A stretch of 64,000 bases of DNA from Rhizobium brockwellii (GCF_000769405.2 NZ_CP053440.1:907706-971705); one strand, 5' to 3'. Positions 1-8,919 are shown, numbered from the stretch's first letter. Numbers and translations: made by a program. The notes: generated from the letters alone by a model not told the origin.

Positions 1-1
1 C

Positions 2-169
2 CGTCTCGCCGATCTCACCGACGAAAAAAGGCCAACCAATGTCCCAGGCACCAGCGACAGCTATCCGAACTGGAAGCCGAAACTATCGGTTTTGCTTCCG
101 GATCTGATGTCGGGCCCGCTGCTTATGAGCGTGACGGCGGCGATGCGGGAGGAACGGCCGCGGGCGTGA
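2..169 (+). CDS. malQ: 4-alpha-glucanotransferase, C-terminal end (partial)
   Basis: The open frame enters from the left edge and stops at TGA 167-169, giving the last 55 residues. They include NVPGTSDSYPNWKPKL, which matches the conserved C-terminal stretch of amylomaltases (NVPGT..EYPNW..KL), where the asparagine and aspartate contribute to the glucan site. The family moves maltodextrin segments between alpha-1,4-glucans in glycogen and maltodextrin metabolism in the cytoplasm. The catalytic residues lie outside the window, so activity cannot be judged. The 180 bp that follow hold no clear gene. Confidence 0.8.
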   Translation, partial: RLADLTDEKRPTNVPGTSDSYPNWKPKLSVLLPDLMSGPLLMSVTAAMREERPRA

Positions 170-349
170 TTAAGGCCGGGAGAGCCGTCCGCTTCACCAT
201 TGTCGTTCGATAGGGCCTGCCGCGCAAAGGGAAATCGCTACCCGCAGGGAACGAATCGGAAGCCGGCGAATTTTGAAGGAATAAGGACAGGCATTGCCGA
301 GATGAGGACCCGTCCGCTCTCGCTGCTTCAGATGTGGCGACCAATAGTG

Positions 350-526
350 ATGGAAAACAAGACCATGACGAGCGCATTCATCCTTATCGCATTGGCTCTG
401 ATCATCATCTACGCCGGCCCCACGCTGCTGTTCATCTGCATCGGATATGCCGATTATATGCTGGAGCGGCGAAGGCATATGGTGGCGTTGAAGCACGCCG
501 TGAAGCGTCGCAGCGACGAGTTTTAG
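350..526 (+). CDS. small single-pass membrane protein, unknown function
   Basis: A 58-residue protein if started at ATG 350. A second ATG at 365 and an upstream one at 302 are possible, and none has a strong Shine-Dalgarno. After six polar residues comes one long hydrophobic segment (about residues 8-32), then a basic tail with ERRRH and KRRSDEF, so a type of inner-membrane anchor with its C-terminus in the cytoplasm is likely. No family is recognised. A RIME-like palindrome starts 43 bp after the stop. Confidence 0.45.
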   Translation: MENKTMTSAFILIALALIIIYAGPTLLFICIGYADYMLERRRHMVALKHAVKRRSDEF

Positions 527-568
527 AGTCTTTCGCGGGAAAACCGCTTCGCACTTCTCCTGGAGTGA

Positions 569-676
569 CTAAAGCGCGAGGAGCGATCTTTCAGATTCGC
601 TCCTCGCGCTTTAGGTCTCTGTTTTCGCGCATGTCGTTGTCGCAAAACCGCTGCGCACTTTGCGCGACATGCTTTA
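569..676. repeat. RIME-like palindromic mosaic repeat
   Basis: Two palindromic modules lie side by side. Module 1 is an 18-bp perfect inverted repeat, arms 569-586 and 597-614 around a 10-nt loop (CTAAAGCGCGAGGAGCGA and its complement). Module 2 has arms GCATGTCG 629-636 and CGACATGC 665-672 around a GC-rich core. Module 2 resembles one half of the element at 53819-53932. Paired palindromes between genes are typical of rhizobial RIME elements. The first module may also act as a bidirectional transcription stop. Confidence 0.75.
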
Positions 677-798
677 GAGGTGGTGGACATCTTTCGTTGG
701 CTTGGATGTTGCTCCGCTTTCCCAGAAAAGGGGTGCAGAGGCAGGTCGGAAAAACCCGCCTCTGGCAGCCGGCGTTCGTGAAACACCTCTGCGAATGG

Positions 799-1986
799 TT
801 AGTCGTTCGCCGTGACCTTGACGCCAAGCACCGAAGGAATGGTGTTCGGTGCGCCCATAGCCGCACCGATGATCATCGGGACGGGAACCGGCTTTTCCGG
901 CACGGCGCTGATGGTCAGGCTTTTCGGTCGGTCGAGATAGGTGGTGACGGCAGCCGCCACCTGGTTTTGCAGCTCGGGCATGTTGAGCTGCGCCATCATC
1001 ATCGGCACGAGACCTTTCAGCGATTGCGCCAGCTGGTCGCCCGTGACGCCCTGCTGCGAGCCGGCATAGTCGAGTGCCTTCTTGGTGATCGAGGCATCGT
1101 CGAAGCGGATCGAGGCGCTGTTGATCGTCAACTGCTGCATCAGCCCCAGCATCGCAAGGCCTACGGCCTGGTTGGCCTCTTCCTTGTTCGGATTGGCCTC
1201 GGCGGTCTTCACAGTCTCCTGCAGCGACTTGATGAAGCCCAGCGTGTAACCGGAGAAGTCGACGGCGAAATTCAGCCGGCCGATATTCTTGAAGTCGAAA
1301 GCATATTCGTCGACAGCGACCTTGCCGCTTTCGATTTCCCAGATGCCCTTCATGGTCACCGCGCCGTCGAGCGTGGTCAGGCCCAGTTTCTCGATGGCTT
1401 CCTTCGCATTCGCATCCTCGACCTGCGACAGGTCGGCCTTGAGACCGGCGACATTGGCGTCATAGGCAAAGCCGCCATCCTGGCGTTCGAGGTTCGACTC
1501 GATGCTCTCGATCGCGAGTACGTCCTTGCCTTTGATGTTGAGGGCGATGGGCCCGGTGCTGACGGTTTCATAGAGGAGGAAGTCGTTCAGCGTATCGCCC
1601 GTTGCATTGGCGGGAATCGTGAGGCCTGTGATCTGGATCTCGTTTGCGGAAAAACGTCCTTCCTCATGGCTGATATCGATATCCGGGAAGGAGACGGTCG
1701 TGGCGTGATAGCCACCGCCTTCGATTTCCTCAACACCCTCGAAGGTGAGATCGCCGATCTTCAAAGTGTCGCCGGGCAGGCTTGATGATCCCACCTGGAC
1801 ACCGGTCGCCGTTACCGTGTCGCCATCGGCTTCCGCCTTCTCGAAGGTGATGACCGTACCGCCGGCACTGGTTGCGGCATTGAGCTTCTTCATCATGTCC
1901 GTGCCATCAAGGGCAAGCGCCGGGCTGGCCAGCGTCAGGAACGCGGTGCTTGCCATCATCAGGTGGAGATTACGCAGATGCTTCAT
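799..1986 (-). CDS. exported protein, DUF945-like, unknown function
   Basis: A 395-residue protein. ATG 1986 is chosen because AAGGA lies 8 nt upstream and it begins a clean signal peptide (MKHLRNLHL, hydrophobic core, ALA cleavage site near residue 25). The longer frame adds 33 unlikely residues. The mature part alternates beta-rich stretches with few charges. The C-terminal third (SITKKALDYAG, RPKSLTISAVPEKPVPV, LGVKVTAND) resembles the end of DUF945/YdgA-type periplasmic proteins. That is a weak resemblance judged by eye. Residues 20-40 have a low-complexity start to the mature chain. Function unknown; location periplasm or envelope. It is flanked by repeats and appears monocistronic. Confidence 0.75.
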   Translation of the reverse strand: MKHLRNLHLMMASTAFLTLASPALALDGTDMMKKLNAATSAGGTVITFEKAEADGDTVTATGVQVGSSSLPGDTLKIGDLTFEGVEEIEGGGYHATTVSFPDIDISHEEGRFSANEIQITGLTIPANATGDTLNDFLLYETVSTGPIALNIKGKDVLAIESIESNLERQDGGFAYDANVAGLKADLSQVEDANAKEAIEKLGLTTLDGAVTMKGIWEIESGKVAVDEYAFDFKNIGRLNFAVDFSGYTLGFIKSLQETVKTAEANPNKEEANQAVGLAMLGLMQQLTINSASIRFDDASITKKALDYAGSQQGVTGDQLAQSLKGLVPMMMAQLNMPELQNQVAAAVTTYLDRPKSLTISAVPEKPVPVPMIIGAAMGAPNTIPSVLGVKVTAND

Positions 1987-2327
1987 GGAGATGTCCTTAT
2001 GTAGAAAATAGATGCGAGGATTTCGAAATTCCCAGATGTGCCAACTTCCGCTCTCAGGTCGGAAAGGCGGGGACACGAAGAGCACCGCCGGATGTCACGG
2101 CTTTCATCTGGTCAGCTAATTTGGGGGTGGTGCGGTTAGGATCAGCCGGAACGCTTGAGCTGAAGAAACATAGATATCCTTCCGCCGGCGATGGGCGGCA
2201 GTATTTTCTCTAGCAGGGGTAGCGTTGAGACTCATCCCTTACACAAAAAGTGTATTTCTTCGATTCTTGCAACCCTTCGACCTTCGAATGCCGAGATGGA
2301 GTCGCTCGTCCTCGGGCGCTGCAGGAT
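1987..2327. other. 341-bp intergenic stretch
   Basis: Lies between the start of the exported protein at 1986 and the end of the membrane protein at 2328. It must carry the promoter of the former. Short frames on both strands lack a ribosome site and look non-coding. I see no hairpin, repeat or recognisable operator. Confidence 0.5.
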
Positions 2328-2690
2328 TCAATTGCGCATTTCCGACATTCGCCCGCGCAACAAATAGGCGAGCGCAAAAATCACCAGGAAGGGGTAGACG
2401 AGCACGATCATCGGCAGACCGGCAGCCAGCGCATCGTCCTGCACATAGATGTTGAGGACACCGGCTCCGAGCACAAAGGGGTACAGCGGCGCAAATCTGT
2501 CGAACCACATCCTGAAAGGCCCAGCCAGGAGCAGAACGAGCGCCGGCAGAATGAAAATGCCGAGATTTCTCGCAACATTCATGAGCTCAGGACCGAACGG
2601 TTCGGCGGAGGAATAAATTCGGCCCATCTGATGGGCTGCACACAGAGCAGCGATTGCGGCCCCGGCATATCCGGCTGGTATTGCTAGCAT
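2328..2690 (-). CDS. small multi-pass membrane protein, unknown function
   Basis: A 120-residue protein starting at ATG 2690, with AAAGGGAG about 8 nt upstream. Hydrophobic segments near residues 4-20, 41-60, 68-82 and 90-111 suggest three or four transmembrane helices; the tail RGRMSEMRN is basic and cytoplasmic by the positive-inside rule. No conserved family is recognised. The next gene on the same strand, at 2925-3185, is 234 bp upstream, so joint transcription is possible but not shown. Confidence 0.65.
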   Translation of the reverse strand: MLAIPAGYAGAAIAALCAAHQMGRIYSSAEPFGPELMNVARNLGIFILPALVLLLAGPFRMWFDRFAPLYPFVLGAGVLNIYVQDDALAAGLPMIVLVYPFLVIFALAYLLRGRMSEMRN

Positions 2691-2924
2691 CGCCGAACTC
2701 CCTTTTGTTCACGCGCCGTGTTGGTACGGTCGCCCTCTGACTATTATGGGCGCATATTGTTTGCGGCGTCGACGCATTCAAGAATTGTCGTCCGGCAAAC
2801 GCCGACCTCCCGCTGCATGAGAGATTGCGCGCGCCAGGCTTGGAGGCGATCCGGAATTGGATGTCCTTGTAAAAATAGGTCTTGGCTTTTCGTCGCACGC
2901 GGCTTCTGTCCAAATCGTCCGCCG

Positions 2925-3185
2925 TTACAACGACATGTGTGGCAGTCGTTTGAATTGCCATGGCGGCGACGCTCGCTCCTTCTCGATCACCTCGACATGG
3001 TAGTAAGGATCGTGATCGGCGGGCTCCGGATGTTTGTGGACGGTGGCCCAGCGAACCGTCCGCGGCGAGATGGAGAGAATGACGGTGGACACATCAGGTG
3101 GTTTCACCGCGTCGGCACGCGCGAAGGCCGGTGCGCCCAAAATGGTCGCGACGGCAAATAGGATAACTCCGGAACTTATGCGCAT
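2925..3185 (-). CDS. small secreted protein, unknown function
   Basis: An 86-residue protein with a clear signal peptide: MRISS, a hydrophobic core to residue 18, then AFARA with cleavage near residue 24. The mature part of about 60 residues has no cysteine and no recognised motif (KHPEPADHDPYYHVEVIEKE). No good Shine-Dalgarno precedes ATG 3185, which lowers confidence. The signal peptide is the main reason to accept it over the overlapping plus-strand frame. Confidence 0.5.
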   Translation of the reverse strand: MRISSGVILFAVATILGAPAFARADAVKPPDVSTVILSISPRTVRWATVHKHPEPADHDPYYHVEVIEKERASPPWQFKRLPHMSL

Positions 3186-3455
3186 GTGCGATCGCTATCG
3201 GTAGGATTTTCGCTTCGGGTCGAATATCGGCGGATAATCCTCTTCGTCCAGCATGTCGAGAAAACACGCCAACGTGAGGGATGGGCGATTGCATGTGCTT
3301 CGAGACAACGAGGCGGTGGCGCGGCCGTTCCGGTTTCGGGGCGAAGTCTCGCCTGCACTGATGTCGCCGGCCAAATTCTGGAACAATGTCTGTCGTTCCC
3401 TGTTACATTGACGATAAAAAGCGATTGTCGCGTGAAGAGGCAGTTGGAGGGATCG

Positions 3456-3746
3456 ATGAAGCGGAGCATAGCATTTTGGCTGGTTTTTGCGGTTGTGCTT
3501 ACAGGCTGCACCACCAGTGCGGGCAATTATTCGTCGGCCGGACTGGCGCCCATTCCCGGCAGCATCACGTATAGTGGCCAGCCTCGCACGAAGTTGACGA
3601 AATCACCCGCGGGCTCTTCCTTCCCCCACACCTTCACAGATCAGTGGGGACGCGAGGTAGAGGAGATCTACATCATCCAGCCCGACCGGAGCTTGCTGAT
3701 CGCCGCGCGTCACTACCGGCCCGTCTTCTCGCTCGACGACGACTAG
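3456..3746 (+). CDS. small lipoprotein, unknown function
   Basis: A 96-residue protein. ATG 3456 follows TTGGAGGGA at good spacing and gives a lipoprotein signal: MKRS, a hydrophobic core and the lipobox LTGC with the lipidated cysteine at residue 18. The long in-frame extension upstream is not needed. The residue after Cys is Thr, so outer-membrane sorting is plausible. The mature part has DQWGREVEEIYIIQPD and a short acidic end. The TAG stop abuts a RIME-like repeat. No family is recognised. Confidence 0.75.
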   Translation: MKRSIAFWLVFAVVLTGCTTSAGNYSSAGLAPIPGSITYSGQPRTKLTKSPAGSSFPHTFTDQWGREVEEIYIIQPDRSLLIAARHYRPVFSLDDD

Positions 3747-3864
3747 AACAGTATAATTTTAGGCCCGGCCGGCCCTAAAATCTGAATCTTATTCTACATT
3801 AGATAGTTAGAGCATGATGTCGGCTGAAGACCGCCCGCTTACACCTTTCGGCATCAAGCTCTAG
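3746..3864. repeat. RIME-like mosaic repeat, copy 1
   Basis: Two palindromic modules. The first is TAGAACAG...TTATTCTA with an inner TTTTAGG..CC..CCTAAAA stem; the second is TAGAGCATGATG...CATCAAGCTCTA. The whole element is the reverse complement of the copy at 53819-53932 with scattered mismatches, in the same module order once inverted. It lies between two genes, starts in the stop region of the lipoprotein gene and ends just before the ribosome site of the next gene. Confidence 0.8.
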
Positions 3865-3873
3865 GAAGGAGAA

Positions 3874-4287
3874 ATGATCATGCCGCGCCGCAAGAGCACT
3901 GAGACGACGATCCTCGACACTAAGGGGGCCAAGATCGGCGACCCCGTTCCGAAAGCCGTCATCGATACGAATACGGCCTTCGTCGGCGTTCCCCGGCAGC
4001 CTGATCATGACCTGGGCGAAGAGCTCGGCGCGCTGCGAAAGCAGATCAGCGCGCTGCAGCAGCAGGTCCTCGATGCTGCCCGACCGGCTAAGGGAAATGC
4101 CGGGAAAGCCATGCGTCAGACGGAGGCAACGGTGAAGCTCTACCCGGCCTCGACGCTTCTGCTCGTCGCGGCTGTCGCCGGCGCGCTTGCATTCGCCGTT
4201 CGTCGAGCCGCTCTGCCGCGTCATCGGCCTCGACCCGCACTGCGTGAGTTGAGGGATCTCTATGACGCGATCCGAGGCCGCGTCTGA
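3874..4287 (+). CDS. coiled-coil, membrane-anchored small protein
   Basis: A 137-residue protein. ATG 3874 follows AGGAAGGAGAA; a second ATG two codons later is also possible. Layout: polar N-terminus, a likely coiled coil at about residues 49-68 (LGEELGALRKQISALQQQV), a hydrophobic segment at about 89-108, and a basic tail. This plan resembles small ElaB/YqjD-like inner-membrane proteins and the protein at 11846-12352, but I see no real sequence identity. Function unknown. Confidence 0.65.
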   Translation: MIMPRRKSTETTILDTKGAKIGDPVPKAVIDTNTAFVGVPRQPDHDLGEELGALRKQISALQQQVLDAARPAKGNAGKAMRQTEATVKLYPASTLLLVAAVAGALAFAVRRAALPRHRPRPALRELRDLYDAIRGRV

Positions 4288-4354
4288 CAAGATTTCAGGA
4301 TTGTCAGCATCACGATTATGGCCGACGCTTCATTATCGAAGCGAGGGGATAATC

Positions 4355-4603
4355 ATGTTCGACATCATCATACGCAGCGCTCTTGATATCGTTGGGCGAA
4401 CTGAGCGCCTTATCGATGCTATGAGGCGAGTGCTTCAGAGTGACGACCTCGACGAAGTCCAGGTCTACGAGCTCGATTATGAGATCGAGCGGCTTGGGGA
4501 TGTGGTTTTCAACGTGGACGAAGCCGTTCGATCGCTGGCGCGCACGGTCGAATGCTGGCCGCAGACCGCTCTCGCACACGGGATCTGTCGGACATTGCAT
4601 TGA
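4355..4603 (+). CDS. small hypothetical protein
   Basis: An 82-residue protein, ATG 4355, with GAGGGGAT upstream. An in-frame ATG at 4262 overlaps the previous gene and is less likely. The sequence is acidic and helical (DDLDEVQVYELDYEIERLGDVVFNVDEAVRSLART), with no signal peptide or membrane segment. No family is recognised. It follows the coiled-coil gene by 67 bp and could share its transcript. Confidence 0.5.
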   Translation: MFDIIIRSALDIVGRTERLIDAMRRVLQSDDLDEVQVYELDYEIERLGDVVFNVDEAVRSLARTVECWPQTALAHGICRTLH

Positions 4604-4782
4604 AGGTTGATCGCAGCTTTGGCAACTGACGCGTCACGAATCCGGCCCTGAGTTGGCAGCGTCGATTCTGCATGTCACGCCGATGTCACGCGACCGTCGC
4701 AGCAATATGTGGTTGATAGGCGCCGTTAGGCTCAGGCCAGGCGCGGTGGAGCTAAAATTGCTTTTTTCGTTGGGGCATCGCA

Positions 4783-5013
4783 ATGACCTTGAAAACCTCG
4801 GGGGAGAAATCTCAACCCCATGAATTCATCTTTCCGGTTCACACCCGTACGATCGCAGAGATCAGGTACGATAGTCTCAGCCGCGTCATGACGGTGGTCT
4901 ATCATGACGGCCGCTCCTGCACGACTTCCGGTATACAAGGCCCCGCAATGCTGAGGATCCTCGCCCAGCGTCCGTTGGAGAGCTCTCCGTTTCTGTTGCA
5001 GACGGTCATCTGA
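4783..5013 (+). CDS. small protein, possibly KTSC-like
   Basis: A 76-residue protein. The middle (IAEIRYDSLSRVMTVVYHDG) follows the pattern of KTSC domains (x-IxYD-x-L-x-V-x-F-x-G), and the end FLLQTVI fits the final strand and helix. The key K-T-S-C residues are not clearly present, so the assignment is tentative. The upstream TTGGGG is a weak ribosome site. Cytoplasmic by composition. Function unknown. Confidence 0.45.
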   Translation: MTLKTSGEKSQPHEFIFPVHTRTIAEIRYDSLSRVMTVVYHDGRSCTTSGIQGPAMLRILAQRPLESSPFLLQTVI

Positions 5014-5141
5014 GGCTGAAAGACGTCGCCGACCCTGCCGGTCCAGTGTGAACAGGGTCGCCGCTTGTTAAATCAGCAGATCGTGCATCCATTTGCCGCG
5101 GCCTGCGTTCATCCCCCAACAGCCACATGGAGGGAACGCCG

Positions 5142-5402
5142 ATGACCTTTCCACCACCGAAGAACGAATCTCCCGCGCAGCGCTTCGAAGAGGCGACCGT
5201 TGCCGCGCGCGATGCTTTGGAAAGGCTGATTGCAGCCGCCAATGAAGCCGGATGGGGCTCGGAGGAGATAACCGCGGCGCTCCTGAAGGCCGCGCAGTTT
5301 CTGAGCGATGCCAACAAGAGAGATCCCGATCCGGCCGACGACCCCTCAATCAGCGATGCACCCGCCAGGGAGCAGATTGGTCATGGCGAGCTCTATGATT
5401 AG
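5142..5402 (+). CDS. small hypothetical protein
   Basis: An 86-residue protein starting at ATG 5142, which follows GGAGGGAAC; the ATG at 5127 lies before that site. It has a helical core (FEEATVAARDALERLIAAANEAGWGSEEITAALLKAAQ, read in parts) and a polar, acidic tail. No membrane segment, signal or family is recognised. It looks like a small cytoplasmic helical protein of the kind often conserved among rhizobia, which is an inference. Confidence 0.55.
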   Translation: MTFPPPKNESPAQRFEEATVAARDALERLIAAANEAGWGSEEITAALLKAAQFLSDANKRDPDPADDPSISDAPAREQIGHGELYD

Positions 5403-5551
5403 TGGGATTAGTCTTGGTTTTCCCACGCAACGAGACAAGGATTGCCGGATTTCTTCTTCGAATGTTGCGCGTCCTGCGCTCGTAACCCGGTCGCAATATG
5501 CAAAGCCTCGCTAGCCATGCGGGAGGTAGAGGAAGAATTGCAAGATTATCG

Positions 5552-6655
5552 TCAGCGCATGAGCAGCGCGACCAAGCCAACCCGGGAGTTTACCCCGAGC
5601 TTGGAATAGATGTTTCTGAGGTGGGTTCTGACCGTTTCGTAGCTGATGTGATCGGCTATGGCCACCTCTTTTGGGGAATGGCCGGAGGCGATGCTCGATG
5701 CGATCCGAATCTCCGTCGCAGTCAGTTTGTAGGCTTCCATAAGGAAGTCTCGCCGCTCATTGAGTGGCGTAGCCACCATCGGCTCGACAATGACGGCCAC
5801 GGTCGGCCCCTCCAAGAACTCAGTGAATGCATCCGACTGGAGCCGGAGGAGTGTGATGCGATAACTAGCCTTGTCCTTCCCCTTTGCAATCGCCGTATGC
5901 GGCCTTGATTGCACACCCTTTCTGGAAGTCAGGAAATCGAGAACGGCAGCAGACCTCTCGCATTGAAGTTCGAGCTTGCCGCTTGGGGCGACATACACAG
6001 GAAAGCCAGCCGCCATCAAGGCTTCCGCGCTCTTATTCCATTGACGTGCTCGCCCTTGCTCCGAAACGTAGATCAGTCCGACGCCGATGCTATCAAACAG
6101 GGTTTGCGTTGTCTGTCTCTCCGGGGCGAGTAGGTCGCGCTTCCGGATGAAGTCGAAAGCCCTTTTCAAATGGGGCGCGAGTATCGTGTAACGCCCGGCT
6201 GCTTCTTTGTTGAAATCGGGATCCGCTGACGACGTGCAGGTCGATAGGACGAAGGTGCGGGTTTCCTCCCGAATAATGGAGACACCGATGCTCGTCTCGC
6301 ATTGGGCCTGCCCCTTCAGCCAATCATTGTAGAATTCCGATTTGAGCAAGTCCTCGCGTGGAAAGATCTCGTCTCCGCAGACACCCTGACCGACGGGCAC
6401 AAAGCTCAATCTCGGAATCCAGGGGTTCACTGCGGCAAAGTGGCTGCTGAACTGGTCGACTTCGGTCCTCGAGAACCCCGATACGTAAGGAACATGGGCC
6501 ACAGGCGAGGCCAGATCGTGGTAATGGAGGGCAGCCTTTCCATTCGGCGAAGTTTGCGCAACGCGATCCAGAAAATCCTGCCAGTTGCACTCACCGAATA
6601 GACTTCCATAGATCAAATTTATCAGCTCAGATGAAGCGTCTTTTGACTGGAGCAT
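5552..6655 (-). CDS. LuxR-family transcriptional regulator with PAS-like middle
   Basis: A 367-residue protein. The C-terminal 60 residues carry a LuxR-type helix-turn-helix: LTATEIRIASSIASGHSPKE, then ISYETVRTHLRNIYSKLGV and a final helix. The N-terminal 180 residues (start MLQSKDASSELINLIYGS) and the region about 185-290 look like a sensory or PAS-like part. They lack the usual acyl-homoserine-lactone pocket motifs as far as I can see, and no luxI-like gene is in the window. It is likely a DNA-binding activator answering an unknown signal. It sits alone, with 149 bp before the small gene on the other strand. Confidence 0.85.
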   Translation of the reverse strand: MLQSKDASSELINLIYGSLFGECNWQDFLDRVAQTSPNGKAALHYHDLASPVAHVPYVSGFSRTEVDQFSSHFAAVNPWIPRLSFVPVGQGVCGDEIFPREDLLKSEFYNDWLKGQAQCETSIGVSIIREETRTFVLSTCTSSADPDFNKEAAGRYTILAPHLKRAFDFIRKRDLLAPERQTTQTLFDSIGVGLIYVSEQGRARQWNKSAEALMAAGFPVYVAPSGKLELQCERSAAVLDFLTSRKGVQSRPHTAIAKGKDKASYRITLLRLQSDAFTEFLEGPTVAVIVEPMVATPLNERRDFLMEAYKLTATEIRIASSIASGHSPKEVAIADHISYETVRTHLRNIYSKLGVNSRVGLVALLMR

Positions 6656-6832
6656 GATCTTCCTGAAAATCCCACATCGAGTATTTTCGGTATTAAATAA
6701 CGTTGGTCAGGCAAAGACAACAGCAACCCCATGTAATATCAAATCGGCGACCATGGGCATTCGTGACCGATCGCAATGCGGTACTACTCGCTGCTTCGCA
6801 AAGCGATGCGGGTATAGCCAACTCAGTAGGTC

Positions 6833-7903
6833 TCACCGGCCGATCTTTGCGACGGAACCGCGCAGGACGAGGCTCGTGCTGACGCGTAGGCGTTCGACGG
6901 CAAGGGGCGCGCGTTCGATGCGGGCGACGAGCCGTTCGCCGGCAAGCTTGCCCATCTCATAGACGCGCTGGTCGACGATGGTGATCGGCGGAACGGTGAC
7001 GCTGGTCCAGTCGGCATCGAGAAACGAAATCATAGACACGTCCTTGGGGATGGAAAGGCCGAGCGATTGCAGCGACTTGAAGATGCGCAAGCCGACGAGG
7101 CTGTCCGATGCTAGCAGCGCCGTCGGCGCGGCACTGTCCGCGAGCAGGCGCTTGATCACGCCGTCCGTCTGATGCTGGTCCGTGGCGCCGAGCCTGACAT
7201 AATGAAGAGGGTTCGGCAAACCCGCCCCGGTCAAGACGCTGACAAAACCTTCCACGCGTTCGCGGACGGCGGAATTCGAGATCCGCCCGATATCGGTGAG
7301 CCCACCATCCTCGGCATCCATGGCAGAGACGTAGGCGAGGCGGCGATGTCCTTGCCCAATCAGATAGCGGGTCGCCGCGATGGCCGCATCCCGGTCGTCG
7401 CCGGTCACGGCGTCGACGTCGAGTTCCGGGATAGCCCTATCGAACAAGACCAGCGGCACGCCGGCACGGCGGACGTGCTGCAGATGCTCGACGCTGTCGC
7501 AGCGGGCTGGCGTCACGATCAGGCCATCGACGCGCTTGCCGATCAGGAGGTCGACGGCCGATTTTTCCGCATCGAGCTCTTCGCCCGAATTCGCGATGAT
7601 GACGTTGAATCCCGCAAGACGGGCCGCATCGCTGATGCCGCGCACCGCCAGGCTGAAGAAGGCGTTCTCGATGTCGCCGACCACGACCCCGATGATGCCG
7701 GACCTTCCTGTGCTCATGCTCCGGGCGAGCTCGTTCGGGCGGTATTCGAGGGCAGCGGCGGCTGCCATGACCTGATCCGTGATCTTGGCGCTGACCACGC
7801 CGTAGCCGCCGAGCACACGGGCGGCAGTGGCCTTCGAGACCTTTGCGGCCTTGGCGACGTCGGCGACCGTGACTGCACGTTTCGAATGAGCGGAATCTTC
7901 CAT
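6833..7903 (-). CDS. LacI-family transcriptional regulator
   Basis: A 356-residue protein, the usual length for the family. The N-terminus carries the LacI helix-turn-helix (VTVADVAKAAKVSKATAARVL, residues about 11-31) followed by a hinge with LARSMSTGRSG. The rest is a periplasmic-binding-protein fold: IIGVVVGDIENAFFS, the DGLIVTPA strand, and ALLASDSLVGLRI. It is divergent from the amino-acid ABC operon at 8086. Three ACCGGT-centred sites lie between them, so it probably represses that operon and itself in response to a ligand of the pathway. The ligand is unknown. Confidence 0.92.
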   Translation of the reverse strand: MEDSAHSKRAVTVADVAKAAKVSKATAARVLGGYGVVSAKITDQVMAAAAALEYRPNELARSMSTGRSGIIGVVVGDIENAFFSLAVRGISDAARLAGFNVIIANSGEELDAEKSAVDLLIGKRVDGLIVTPARCDSVEHLQHVRRAGVPLVLFDRAIPELDVDAVTGDDRDAAIAATRYLIGQGHRRLAYVSAMDAEDGGLTDIGRISNSAVRERVEGFVSVLTGAGLPNPLHYVRLGATDQHQTDGVIKRLLADSAAPTALLASDSLVGLRIFKSLQSLGLSIPKDVSMISFLDADWTSVTVPPITIVDQRVYEMGKLAGERLVARIERAPLAVERLRVSTSLVLRGSVAKIGR

Positions 7904-7926
7904 GAGCCGAGGACTACAAGAGTTGT

Positions 7927-7996
7927 TGACGACCGGTCAATTGACGGATATCAAATATGTTGTGAGACCGGTCTCTTTATACAGGAGACCGGTATC
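7927..7996. promoter_or_regulatory. three ACCGGT operator-like sites between LacI regulator and ABC operon
   Basis: Sites with core ACCGGT are at 7932-7937, 7967-7972 and 7988-7993. The middle one is a perfect 12-bp palindrome, GAGACCGGTCTC at 7964-7975; the third, GAGACCGGTATC, differs by one base. The last two cores are 21 bp apart, two helical turns. LacI-family operators are palindromes with a central CG, so these fit as binding sites of the adjacent LacI regulator. Confidence 0.6.
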
Positions 7997-8085
7997 TTGT
8001 CCAGAAGTCTCTGCCGCAATGCGCGGTGGGGCAGGGCGACCCGACGATGCCGACAAGAGCATTCCTTTCAGAGCGGAGAACGAAC

Positions 8086-8913
8086 ATGAAGCCTTTTGAA
8101 TCATTCGCGGCCACCCTGGCCCCATTGCGGGCTGGCCTTTTGACATGCCTTCTTGCGATGGGGGCAGGCTCTGCGGCCGCCGCCGACAATCCCTATAAGC
8201 TTATCGAGCCCGGGGTGATAAGCGTCGGCACGATGGGCGATTCCAAGCCCTATACGTTTGCCACGGCGGACGGCCAGTTCACCGGTTTCGATATCGAGCT
8301 GTTTCTCAACGTCGTCTCCCGCCTCGGCTTTCAAAAGGACGAGGTGACGTTCACGGGCCAGGAATTTTCAGCACTCCTGCCGTCGGTCGCAAACGAACGG
8401 TTCGACGTTGCCGTTGCAGCGATCGGAACCACCGAAGCACGCAAGAAGACCGTCGACTTTTCCGACGGCTATCTCGCCGGTTATCTCTCCGTCCTGACCC
8501 CGGATGCCGGTATCAAGGATGCCGATGGCCTCAAGGGCAAGCGTCTCGGCGTCGTGCAGGGAACCTTGCAGGAAGTCTATGCGGCCAAGAATTTCGGCGG
8601 GACTGATCTGGTGAAATTCCCCGACAACAATTCTGCCGTGGCCGCCCTCAACAACGGAACGGTCGATGCGCACTTTCTCGATTACGAGGCCGCCAAGCAA
8701 TATGGCGAGCGCTATCCCGCGCTGAAGGTTGCCGTGAATATCCCGTCTTTCGATGCGCCTGCTGGCTTCGTAGTCCGAAAAGGAAATGACGCCTTCCGCA
8801 CGGCGCTCAACGGCGCGCTTCACGACGCGATGCAGGACGGCACCTGGAAGACCCTTTATGAAAAGTGGTTCCCCGGCTCGCCGATGCCGGAGCAGTATCT
8901 TCCCAAGAAGTGA
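8086..8913 (+). CDS. amino-acid-type ABC transporter, periplasmic binding protein
   Basis: A 275-residue protein. ATG 8086 follows GAGCGGAGAA and starts a signal peptide with cleavage after ASGSAAAA-like residues (near 33). The mature part is a type II solute-binding protein of the polar amino acid family (SBP_bac_3): [54 protein letters not shown] and the end [15 protein letters not shown]. Substrate is probably a polar amino acid or derivative. The FAD amine oxidase two genes on hints at an N-substituted or D-amino acid. First gene of a three-gene operon. Confidence 0.92.
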   Translation: MKPFESFAATLAPLRAGLLTCLLAMGAGSAAAADNPYKLIEPGVISVGTMGDSKPYTFATADGQFTGFDIELFLNVVSRLGFQKDEVTFTGQEFSALLPSVANERFDVAVAAIGTTEARKKTVDFSDGYLAGYLSVLTPDAGIKDADGLKGKRLGVVQGTLQEVYAAKNFGGTDLVKFPDNNSAVAALNNGTVDAHFLDYEAAKQYGERYPALKVAVNIPSFDAPAGFVVRKGNDAFRTALNGALHDAMQDGTWKTLYEKWFPGSPMPEQYLPKK

Positions 8914-8919
8914 CGCCGC

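Noticed and set aside
334..1785. Long plus-strand open frame of 483 codons
   Set aside because: It runs across the 569-676 repeat and lies opposite the minus-strand exported protein, which has a signal peptide and a ribosome site. High GC alone keeps this frame open.
5552..6655. Acyl-homoserine-lactone quorum regulator
   Set aside because: The C-terminus is LuxR-type, but the N-terminus lacks the autoinducer-binding pattern as far as can be seen, and no luxI-like gene is nearby.
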